This document shows positions 1 to 5,489 of a DNA stretch of 8,231 bases, one piece after another (position 1 is the first letter of the stretch; each line of letters opens with the position of its first letter). The position numbers were made by a program, and so were the translations under genes. The DNA comes from DASSJM01 sp036280655. GTDB taxonomy: Bacteria; Actinomycetota; UBA4738; HRBIN12. Under the pieces are notes generated by a model. It did not search any database and was not told where the DNA came from. It saw only the letters and a program-made list of their open reading frames with translations. The stretch is from positions 1 to 8,231 of the forward strand of contig DASUQI010000033.1 in assembly GCA_036280655.1 (NCBI GenBank). The letters run 5' to 3'.

Positions 1-260
1 TGGCGGCGATGGCGTCGACCAGCAGAGCGACAACCACCTGGGTTGCGGTAGCTCAACTCTTCGCGGTCTGGGCCTTCCAACAGCCCGGAGCACCGCGGTC
101 CAGCGACGCTTTGCGTGCCTGTGCTACGCATCCCTCTCTTATCCGCGATTGTGCTTCCCATTCGACGACACACGATCCCACGACCGCGTGTCCGGATTCG
201 GTTCGAGGGGTGCGCGGGTCCTCTTCGAGAATACGAGCCACGCCGACGCCTCAACTCCGC
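1..260. other. Non-coding or unassigned stretch downstream of the permease operon
   Basis: This stretch follows the stop of the last permease gene. It has visibly lower G/C bias than the neighbouring genes, and no reading frame in it resembles a known family. Short open frames exist on both strands, but they show no protein motif and no ribosome binding site. A short GGGC/GCCC pairing near 72-90 is too weak, and lacks a T-run, to be called a terminator. The first 40 bases read on the minus strand as a short hydrophobic peptide from a GTG, which could be the beginning of another gene, but this is too little to support. Confidence 0.5.
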
Positions 261-1046
261 CTAGCCCTTGACCCCCGTCAGGGTCACACCCTCGACGAAG
301 ACCCGTTGCGCAAGGAAGAACAGGATGATCACGGGCAGCATGAAGAGCACGGAGGCGGCCATCGTCAGGTTCCATTGGACGTGGAACTGCGACTCGAACT
401 CGGACAGCGCGATGGAGAGCGTCCACAGATCCGGGTTCTCGACGAGATACAGCAGCGGGGAGAAGAAGTCGTTCCATGAGTAGAGGAACTGGAACAGCGC
501 CACCGCCGCGATCGCCGGCTTGGCCAGCGGCACGATCACCCGCATCATGATCTGGAACTCGTTCGCGCCGTCGACCCGAGCGGCATCGGAGAGCTCCTCA
601 GGGATCGTTAGGAAGAACTGTCGCAGCAGGAAGATGGTGAACGCGTCGCCGAAGAACAGCGGCACGACGAGCGGTTCGATCGACCCGATCCAGCCCAGGC
701 GCACGAAGACGATATACAGCGGCACGATCGTGACCTGTACCGGCAGCATCAGCGTCGAGAGCACGAGGAGGAAGGCGCCCTGCCGACCACGCCAGCGCAG
801 CCGGGACAGCGCGTAGGCGACAGGGACGCACGACACGACGACCCCGATCGTGGCAAGGGCCGCGATCCGGAACGTGTTCCATGTGTACTTGAGCAGTGGG
901 ATCTCCCGGAACACGTCCGAGAAGTTGGACCAACGGAACGGACGGGGCCACAACGCCGGCGTGAGCGCCTGCCGTTCGGTCATGAGCGCCGTCAGCACGA
1001 TCATCACGATCGGCAGGAAGAAGACGGCGGCGAGCGCGATCAGCAC
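261..1046 (-). CDS. ABC sugar transporter permease, MalG-like (CUT1 family)
   Basis: Inner-membrane permease of a carbohydrate importer, probably paired with the upstream MalF-like permease. The sequence shows about six hydrophobic segments. The conserved cytoplasmic EAA loop lies at residues 154-177 (DAARVDGANEF followed by VIVPLAKP); this is where the ATPase docks in this family. The C-terminus VTLTGVKG is typical of MalG-type proteins. The GTG at 1046 is the only ATG/GTG/TTG in frame between the upstream stop and the first membrane segment. It gives 261 aa, short for a family of about 275-300, and puts the first membrane helix at residue 1. The frame stays open further upstream and encodes an Arg-rich tail (VRRPQAPAVRRHRF) that looks like a normal N-terminus. 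An ATA at 1163 overlaps the upstream TAG as ATAG and sits 5 nt after GGCGGGTGGG; starting there gives 300 aa. It is the last visible gene of the minus-strand operon. The identity is firm but the start is not, and the substrate cannot be told. Confidence 0.9.
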   Translation of the reverse strand: MLIALAAVFFLPIVMIVLTALMTERQALTPALWPRPFRWSNFSDVFREIPLLKYTWNTFRIAALATIGVVVSCVPVAYALSRLRWRGRQGAFLLVLSTLMLPVQVTIVPLYIVFVRLGWIGSIEPLVVPLFFGDAFTIFLLRQFFLTIPEELSDAARVDGANEFQIMMRVIVPLAKPAIAAVALFQFLYSWNDFFSPLLYLVENPDLWTLSIALSEFESQFHVQWNLTMAASVLFMLPVIILFFLAQRVFVEGVTLTGVKG

Positions 1047-1159
1047 GGTGTGGTTCGCGACCCCGATCAGGAATCGGTGGCGGCGGACGGCGGGTGCCTG
1101 CGGGCGCCGGACGATCTCGTGCGCTTGGCGCGGGCGGGTGCGGACGGTGGCGTCGACGG

Positions 1160-2083
1160 CTATCGGAACCCACCCGCCTGGTAGTGCACCCAGTGCCGGG
1201 ACGTTCGGATCAGCAGCCACGTGCACGCCAGCGTGAAGAGCAGCAGCATCCAACCCATCGCCGAGGCGTAGCCCATCCGGAAGTCCGAGAAGCCCTTCAG
1301 ATACAGGTAGATCGAGTAGAAGAGCAGCGACCCCTGGGGGCTCCCGACGGCCGCGGCAGCTTCCTCGGTTGCTTGCCCGGACACCGCGAAGCTTGCGACG
1401 TACGCCTGCGTGAAGTACTGGAAGCCGGCGATGACGCCGATCACGAGCGTGAAGAAGAGCACCGGCGAGAGCGACGGCAACGTGACGTGCCGGAACCGCT
1501 GCCACGGGCTCGCACCCTCGATGTCCGCCGCCTCATAGAGCTGCCTCGGAACGTCGAGGAGCCCAGCCAGGTAGATGATCATCGTCTGGCCGACGACCCA
1601 CAGGCCCAGGAACAGCAGACCCCACTTCGACCAGAACGGATCGTAGAACCACAGCGGTGGGTTCTTGATCCCGATGCCCGAGAGCAGCTGGTTCACCGGA
1701 CCGGTCGCGGGATTGAAGATCACGAAGAAGGCAAGCGCCGCCGCGACCGGCGGCGCCATCGTCGGGAGGAAGTAGATCGTCCGATAGGCCTTCACGCCGC
1801 GGCGCGGTCGCGTGAGCATCATCGCCGTCCCGAGCGCGACCAACATCGACAGCGGGACGCCCACGCCGATCATCCAGAGCGTGTTCCGCATCGCCTGCCA
1901 GAACTGCGGGTCCTTCGTGAACATGAATCGATAGTTGTCGAGCCCGACGAACTCGGGCGCGGACAAGAGGTCGTAGTTCGTGAACGAGTAGTAGAGGCTC
2001 GCCAATGCCGGGTAGAGGATGAAGGCCGAGAACCCGATGATCCACGGCGACATGAACAACGCCACGGTGAGGTACCGGCGCAC
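1160..2083 (-). CDS. ABC sugar transporter permease, MalF-like (CUT1 family)
   Basis: First membrane subunit of the sugar importer. The 307-aa product begins with a membrane helix (about residues 5-35, including MSPWIIGF and ILYPALASLYYSF, a hallmark of MalF-type permeases). It then has further helices near 68-90, 105-125, 155-175, 205-225 and 275-292. The EAA loop is at 184-203 (EAADIEGASPWQRFRHVTLP). It follows the binding-protein gene and is closely coupled to the MalG-like gene. The GTG start at 2083 is the first canonical start but has no Shine-Dalgarno sequence just upstream. A strong GGAGGAGGG lies about 80 nt further up, facing an in-frame ACG at 2149. Starting there would add 22 residues with an Arg/Pro-rich character usual for this family and give 329 aa. 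Identity is secure; start choice is uncertain. Confidence 0.92.
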   Translation of the reverse strand: MRRYLTVALFMSPWIIGFSAFILYPALASLYYSFTNYDLLSAPEFVGLDNYRFMFTKDPQFWQAMRNTLWMIGVGVPLSMLVALGTAMMLTRPRRGVKAYRTIYFLPTMAPPVAAALAFFVIFNPATGPVNQLLSGIGIKNPPLWFYDPFWSKWGLLFLGLWVVGQTMIIYLAGLLDVPRQLYEAADIEGASPWQRFRHVTLPSLSPVLFFTLVIGVIAGFQYFTQAYVASFAVSGQATEEAAAAVGSPQGSLLFYSIYLYLKGFSDFRMGYASAMGWMLLLFTLACTWLLIRTSRHWVHYQAGGFR

Positions 2084-2090
2084 CGTGGCG

Positions 2091-2136
2091 CGACGGGCCG
2101 CCGGCCTCCTCTGCGGGAGGGGCCGGCGGCCCGTCG
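2091..2136 (-). promoter_or_regulatory. Strong intercistronic hairpin between binding-protein and permease genes
   Basis: A perfect 16-bp inverted repeat pairs 2121-2136 with 2091-2106 (outer bases CGACGGGCC/GGCCCGTCG). The pairing continues through a bulged base at 2107 into four more pairs (CCTC/GAGG), closed by a 5-base loop at 2112-2116. No T-run follows, so it is not a standard rho-independent terminator. It lies 35 bases past the binding-protein stop, with its foot 7 nt from the GTG of the permease. In transport operons of this layout, known examples of such hairpins protect upstream mRNA or attenuate downstream expression, giving more binding protein than permease; that role is inferred here. 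If the permease actually starts at the ACG at 2149, the hairpin would lie inside its first codons. Confidence 0.7.
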
Positions 2137-2158
2137 ATGCGGTCAGCGTCTGGGCGAT

Positions 2159-2167
2159 CCCTCCTCC
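2159..2167 (-). promoter_or_regulatory. Strong Shine-Dalgarno sequence without a canonical start codon
   Basis: GGAGGAGGG lies 4 nt after the stop of the binding-protein gene. No ATG, GTG or TTG follows it at a usable distance in any frame. In the frame of the MalF-like permease, an ACG lies 9 nt downstream (2149-2147), followed by CTG. It may drive a non-canonical start of the permease, or be unused. Confidence 0.5.
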
Positions 2168-2171
2168 GTCC

Positions 2172-3530
2172 CTACGACGCCGCTTCGATCTCGTCGTTGA
2201 TCTGCTGCGCGACCTGCTGGAGTCCCGCCTCCAGGTCTTCCACCTCTCCCGCCTGCCAGCGCTCCGCGAAGTCGCTGAGGAGGTTCTGGTCGGTCGAGCC
2301 GATGATCGACATGTCCTTGTAGTGCGATCCCGGGTTCCCGAAGATGTCGAGGAAGGTCTGGAACTGAGGTGGCAGGTCCAGGTCGGGAGACTCGAGCGCC
2401 GGGAGCGTCGTCGGGACGTTGCCGATCGCGTTGGCCGCCGCCACGAGCGAGTCCGTGTCGGTCGCCATGAACGACACGAGCCGCCACGCCTCTTCGGGAT
2501 GGGCCGATCCGCGCGGGATCCCGATGATCGTGCCGCCGACGCGACCGATGCCGTACGTGTCCGCGCTGTCGTCGGGCACCGGGAACGGCGCCGTGTCGTA
2601 ATTCAGATCGGGCGTCCCGTTCGCGATGAACGCGGTTCGCCACTCACCGTCGATCGCCATCGCGATCCGGCCGTTCTGGAAGTCCTGGCTCGCCTCACCC
2701 CACTCGTCGCCCTGTCCGGCGACGAACTTCCGCAGGTTGTCGGCGCCGTAGAAATCGACGAGGTCCTTCTGCCACTGGAACAGCTCGACCCAGTCGGGGT
2801 CCGACCCGATGGCCGAGGTCCCGTCGTCGTTGTAGAAGTCCGCGCCGAACGTGATCGCCAGCTCCGGCGGCGTCATCATGTAGTAGCCGAACCACGGGAC
2901 GAAGCCTGCGCGCTCGATCGAGCCGTCTTCGTTGAAGACCGTCAGGTCCTTCGCCATCGCCGTGAGCTCGGACATCGTCTGCGGCGGCTCCGAGTAGCCG
3001 GCCTCCTCCAGGATGTCCTTGTTGTAGTACAGGCCGAGCGCGTCCGTGAGGAACGGGAACGCGCACTGTTTGCCGCCGAACCCCGTGTAGCGCGCCACCG
3101 ACGGCGGGAACACGCTCGCGTCGAAGTCCGTGGCTTCCATGTACGGCGACAGGTCCTGCCACGCGCCGGTATCACAGAAGGCCGGCAGGTCGTCCAGCGA
3201 CCACGACATGACCGCGTCCGGGGGGGTTCCCGCGCGGATCGCGCTGATCACCTTCTGGTCGCTGGCGACGCCCTTGCGCACGTCGACCGTGATCCAGGGG
3301 TAAGCCTCCTCGAACCGGTCGAACACCTGCTGGACGCCCGCCACCTCGTGGTCGGCGCTGAACGGGATCCACATCTCGATCGTGACCGGCTCCTGCTCCT
3401 CGGCCGGCGCCGTCTCTCCCAGGCCCTCCGGTGCCTCGCTCTCCTCGCCGCCCGCCGTACACGCGGCGGCGATGAGCCCGAACACCGCCAGCACCACCAG
3501 CCATCGCTTCGTCATCGCGCCCCCTCTCAT
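2172..3530 (-). CDS. Extracellular sugar-binding lipoprotein (solute-binding protein family 1)
   Basis: Substrate-binding subunit of the importer, anchored outside the membrane. From the chosen start it is 452 aa. The n-region contains K8/R9 and a hydrophobic stretch (WLVVLAVFGLIAAAC) ending at Cys24, the likely lipidation site. A Glu/Pro/Ala-rich linker (about 25-50) follows, then the mature domain beginning VTIEMWIPFSADHE. Typical family features follow: FDRFEEAYPWITVDV, GTPPDAVMSW, DALGLYYNKDILEEAGY with TMSELTAMAKDL, DFQNGRIAMAIDGEWR, and HPEEAWRLVSFMA. Three in-frame ATGs exist (3539, 3530, 3515). The 8-base AAAGGAGG at 3540-3547 is 9 nt from the one at 3530. The start at 3515 (447 aa, MTKRW) also has a GAGGGG nearby and remains possible. 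It is second in the operon after the repressor, 52 bp from it. The ligand cannot be inferred from sequence alone; neighbouring genes point to a sugar, sugar acid or amino-sugar derivative. Confidence 0.93.
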   Translation of the reverse strand: MRGGAMTKRWLVVLAVFGLIAAACTAGGEESEAPEGLGETAPAEEQEPVTIEMWIPFSADHEVAGVQQVFDRFEEAYPWITVDVRKGVASDQKVISAIRAGTPPDAVMSWSLDDLPAFCDTGAWQDLSPYMEATDFDASVFPPSVARYTGFGGKQCAFPFLTDALGLYYNKDILEEAGYSEPPQTMSELTAMAKDLTVFNEDGSIERAGFVPWFGYYMMTPPELAITFGADFYNDDGTSAIGSDPDWVELFQWQKDLVDFYGADNLRKFVAGQGDEWGEASQDFQNGRIAMAIDGEWRTAFIANGTPDLNYDTAPFPVPDDSADTYGIGRVGGTIIGIPRGSAHPEEAWRLVSFMATDTDSLVAAANAIGNVPTTLPALESPDLDLPPQFQTFLDIFGNPGSHYKDMSIIGSTDQNLLSDFAERWQAGEVEDLEAGLQQVAQQINDEIEAAS

Positions 3531-3539
3531 CCGATGCAT

Positions 3540-3547
3540 CCTCCTTT
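3540..3547 (-). promoter_or_regulatory. Ribosome binding site of the sugar-binding protein
   Basis: AAAGGAGG is a full-length match to the anti-Shine-Dalgarno sequence and the strongest ribosome binding site in the window. It directly abuts an ATG at 3539 (too close) and is 9 nt from the ATG at 3530, which is the reason for choosing that start. It agrees with high production of the binding protein relative to its operon partners. Confidence 0.7.
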
Positions 3548-3582
3548 CGCGTCGTTGCCCGAACATCCACTCGATCCGCGCA

Positions 3583-4737
3583 TCACCTGGCGACCACCCC
3601 CTGTGTACGGGTGAAGAGCAGGTCCTGGGCCGCCTGGAGCGCGCTCCACACGGCGCCGAGCGCCACCGCCTCGTCACCCAGCGGCGAGGTCTCGATCCGT
3701 ACCCCGAACGGGGAGATCGCCCGCAGAGCCTCCGTGACCGGCTCGAGGAGCAGGTCGCCGTTGCGGCCGATCCCGCCGCCGAGGATGACGAGTTCGGGAT
3801 CGACGATCGGAACGATGGCCGCGATCGCGAGCGCGATCCGTTCGACCTCGAGCGCGACGACGCGCTGCGCCACGGCATCCCCGCGGCGGGCGGCTGCGAA
3901 CACGTTCCTCGCGGACAGGGGTGGCCTCATCCCCAGCTTCCTGGCGGCCGCGACCACACCGGACGCGCCCGCCTCGGTGTCGAGGGCGCCGTGCCGCCGC
4001 TGGGTCCGATCCCTAGGGTCGCCGACGATCGGCAGGTAGCCGACCTCGCCCGCCGCCCCCGTCTGCCCTCGAAAGAGCTCGCCGTTCAGCACGAGCCCCG
4101 CGCCGACGCCGGTCCCGACGTGGAGGTAGACGAAGTTCGACACGCCCTTGCCGAGCCCGAGCCACTGCTCGCCGAGCGCGGCGAGGTTCACGTCGTTCTC
4201 GATCCCGACCTTCGTGCCGAGCTCGTCCCGTACCGCCTGTACGAGCCCGGTCCTGCCCCATCCCGGGAGCGCGTGGGCGAGCGCGACGTGGCCGGTCTCC
4301 GGGTCGAAGACCCCGGGGCTGCCCACGGTCGCGAACGTCACCTGCTTCCATCGGACGCCGGCCTCTGCGGCGATCCCGTGCGCGACCTCCCCGATCTGGG
4401 CGATCAGCGTTCGCTGGCTCCGCACCCGAGCCCGCTCATCCCGCCGCGCGACGATCTCGCCCGACAGGTTCGCGATCGCGGCCCGGACGTAGTCGCGACC
4501 GACGTCCAGGCCAACCACCCAGCCGGCCCTGGGGTTCAGCTCGTACAGGACGGCCGAGGGACCGCGGCTGCCGCTCGACCGGCCGGCCTCCCGGACGAGC
4601 CCGGCCTCGAGGAGCGCGGCGAGCGCCTGCGAGACCGTCGGCTTGGACAGGTCGCTGTCGCGGGCGATCTGCGCTCGGGAGACGGGGCCCATCTGTCGAA
4701 CGAACTCGAGCACCGAACGCTCGTTGATGGCCTTCAA
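3583..4737 (-). CDS. ROK-family transcriptional repressor
   Basis: Likely sugar-responsive repressor of both divergent operons. The N-terminal winged helix-turn-helix spans about residues 8-55 (PVSRAQIARDSDLSKPTVSQAL, then LLEAGLVREAG). The ROK sugar-kinase-like domain follows, starting GWVVGLDVG (72-80), with GSPGVFDPETG, the ENDVNLAALGE segment (180-190), GTGVGAGLVLNGELFRG (208-224), GEVGY (230-234) and ILGGGIG (318-324). The usual zinc motif CxCGxxGCxE is absent: the matching stretch (about 243-257) has no cysteine. This supports a pure regulator rather than a glucokinase. The TTG at 4737 is the only canonical start (384 aa). Coding-like sequence continues upstream (PFAAGTPSLLKAINER, a usual ROK N-terminus) to an ACG at 4776, which lies 4 nt after GAGAGGAG and would give 397 aa. 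First gene of the minus-strand operon, with an operator-like palindrome in its leader. Confidence 0.93.
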   Translation of the reverse strand: MKAINERSVLEFVRQMGPVSRAQIARDSDLSKPTVSQALAALLEAGLVREAGRSSGSRGPSAVLYELNPRAGWVVGLDVGRDYVRAAIANLSGEIVARRDERARVRSQRTLIAQIGEVAHGIAAEAGVRWKQVTFATVGSPGVFDPETGHVALAHALPGWGRTGLVQAVRDELGTKVGIENDVNLAALGEQWLGLGKGVSNFVYLHVGTGVGAGLVLNGELFRGQTGAAGEVGYLPIVGDPRDRTQRRHGALDTEAGASGVVAAARKLGMRPPLSARNVFAAARRGDAVAQRVVALEVERIALAIAAIVPIVDPELVILGGGIGRNGDLLLEPVTEALRAISPFGVRIETSPLGDEAVALGAVWSALQAAQDLLFTRTQGVVAR

Positions 4738-4780
4738 CAGGCTGGGCGTCCCCGCGGCGAAGGGCTGATCGGCCGTGGCG

Positions 4781-4788
4781 CTCCTCTC
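4781..4788 (-). promoter_or_regulatory. Shine-Dalgarno sequence of the ROK gene
   Basis: GAGAGGAG lies 4 nt upstream of an in-frame ACG (4776-4774) and 43 nt upstream of the TTG start at 4737. No other ATG, GTG or TTG lies between the in-frame stop at about 4819 and 4737. Its position argues that translation begins at or near the ACG. Confidence 0.5.
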
Positions 4789-4802
4789 GCGTGTCCCGTT
4801 CC

Positions 4803-4825
4803 TAGTTTGGAAACTTTCCTAACTA
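4803..4825. promoter_or_regulatory. Operator-like 23-bp palindrome, probable ROK repressor binding site
   Basis: Two 11-base arms flank a central C at 4814. Ten of eleven positions are symmetric; only 4808/4820 break symmetry (T opposite T). The outer arms are TAGTT and AACTA and the core is GGAAACTTTCC. It is AT-richer than its surroundings and lies in the short space between divergent operons. It starts 9 bp downstream of the minus-strand -10 element and falls around the likely -35 region of the plus-strand promoter, so a bound repressor could block both. ROK repressors are known to bind palindromes of about this size; the assignment to the adjacent ROK gene is inferred from position. Confidence 0.75.
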
Positions 4826-4834
4826 TTCGACGGG

Positions 4835-4864
4835 ATGCTACGCTCGCCGCCGCACCCCCGTCAA
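4835..4864 (-). promoter_or_regulatory. Promoter of the ROK-ABC transporter operon
   Basis: The -35 element TTGACG (4864-4859) and the -10 element TAGCAT (4840-4835) are separated by 18 bp, close to the housekeeping sigma-factor consensus (five and four of six bases). The expected transcription start is about 4828, just upstream of the palindrome, so the leader would contain the operator and the Shine-Dalgarno sequence at 4781-4788. Confidence 0.6.
4836..4844 (+). promoter_or_regulatory. Possible extended -10 promoter of the aldolase-kinase-RidA operon
   Basis: TGCTACGCT fits the extended -10 pattern TGnTAnnnT. It lies about 34 nt upstream of the aldolase GTG. Only a poor -35 (TTTCCT at 4815-4820, 18 bp away) is visible, and it falls within the palindrome. 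It overlaps the -10 of the opposite promoter, so the two could compete. A weak call. Confidence 0.3.
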
Positions 4865-4877
4865 GACAGCCGACATC

Positions 4878-5489
4878 GTGACGATCCTCGATGGCCAGTC
4901 CGTCCTCGCGATCGTGCGCTTCCGAGCGCCGTGTGACCTCGCGGCCGTCTTCGAGGCGATCCGACGCGGAGGGATCGGCCTCGTCGAGGTGACCGCCGAC
5001 ACCCCGGGAGCGCTCGAGGCCGTTCGAGCGTCAGCGATCGCCGGGACGCCGGTGGGCGCGGGCACGATCCGTTCGGTCGGGCAGGCACGCGCGTTTGCCG
5101 AGGCCGGAGCCGCGTTCCTGGTCAGCCCCGGTGTGCCGGTGGACGTCGTCCGGATCGCGGTCGAGCGTCGGGTCCCCGCGGTGCCCGGCGCCCTGACGCC
5201 CACCGAGATCTCGACGGCGATGGACGCGGGGGCGACGGCCGTCAAGCTGTTCCCGGCACGGCTCGGAGGACCCGACTACCTCCGCGCCCTGCGAGGTCCG
5301 TTCGCCGACGTCGCGTTCGTGCCGACCGGGGGGATCGAGATCGAAGCGGTTCGGTCCTGGCTCGATGCAGGCGCCACCGCCATCGGGCTGGGCTCGGCGC
5401 TGGTCGGCTCGGAGCCTCCCCAGGCGGCCGGCGAAATGGAGGCGTTGACCGATCGAGCCGGTCGAGCGGTGGAGGTCGCGAGGGGATGA
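4878..5489 (+). CDS. eda: KDPG/KHG aldolase (2-dehydro-3-deoxy-phosphogluconate aldolase)
   Basis: Class I aldolase that splits 2-keto-3-deoxy-6-phosphogluconate to pyruvate and glyceraldehyde 3-phosphate in the cytoplasm, the last step of Entner-Doudoroff-like routes for sugar acids. The 203-aa TIM-barrel shows the family signatures in order: catalytic Glu37 in LVEVT, GAGT at 60-63, SPG at 83-85, VPGALTPTE at 102-110, the Schiff-base Lys123 in VKLFPA, VPTGGI at 148-153 and the phosphate-binding GLGSALV loop at 170-176. The residue four after the catalytic Glu, normally Arg (E. coli Arg49), is Asp41 here, which may alter substrate preference. GTG at 4878 is the only sensible start, with no clear ribosome binding site. 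Its stop overlaps the kinase start as ATGA. A KDPGal aldolase role is a possible alternative. Confidence 0.9.
   Translation: MTILDGQSVLAIVRFRAPCDLAAVFEAIRRGGIGLVEVTADTPGALEAVRASAIAGTPVGAGTIRSVGQARAFAEAGAAFLVSPGVPVDVVRIAVERRVPAVPGALTPTEISTAMDAGATAVKLFPARLGGPDYLRALRGPFADVAFVPTGGIEIEAVRSWLDAGATAIGLGSALVGSEPPQAAGEMEALTDRAGRAVEVARG

Noticed and set aside
1..40. Possible beginning of a minus-strand gene at a GTG, reading VVVALLVDAIAA to the window edge
   Set aside because: Only about 12 residues are visible and there is no ribosome binding site; it cannot be separated from chance.
68..95. Short GGGC/GCCC hairpin as a terminator
   Set aside because: Only four to five pairs with a nine-base loop and no T-run on either strand.
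40..240. tRNA-like pieces (GGTAGCTCAACT near 47-58 and GGTTCGAGG near 200-208)
   Set aside because: They do not assemble into a cloverleaf: no matching acceptor stem, and the T-loop does not fit the consensus.
261..1505. Start of the MalG-like permease at 1505, giving 414 aa
   Set aside because: The extra N-terminal 100 or so residues lie over the MalF-like gene, are out of frame with it and look like low-complexity shadow sequence.
1094..2200. Plus-strand open frame of 368 codons opposite the MalF-like permease
   Set aside because: Arg/Glu/His-rich nonsense translation; the minus strand encodes a conserved permease across the same bases.
2019..3614. Long plus-strand open frame (531 codons) opposite the binding-protein gene
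   Set aside because: Antisense shadow of the same kind; its composition is low-complexity Arg/Val/Asp and the opposite strand has unmistakable solute-binding protein motifs.
3382..4881. Long plus-strand open frame (499 codons) opposite the ROK and binding-protein genes
   Set aside because: It is an Arg/Pro/Asp-rich translation without family motifs, antisense to two clear genes; an expected shadow of G/C-biased third codon positions.
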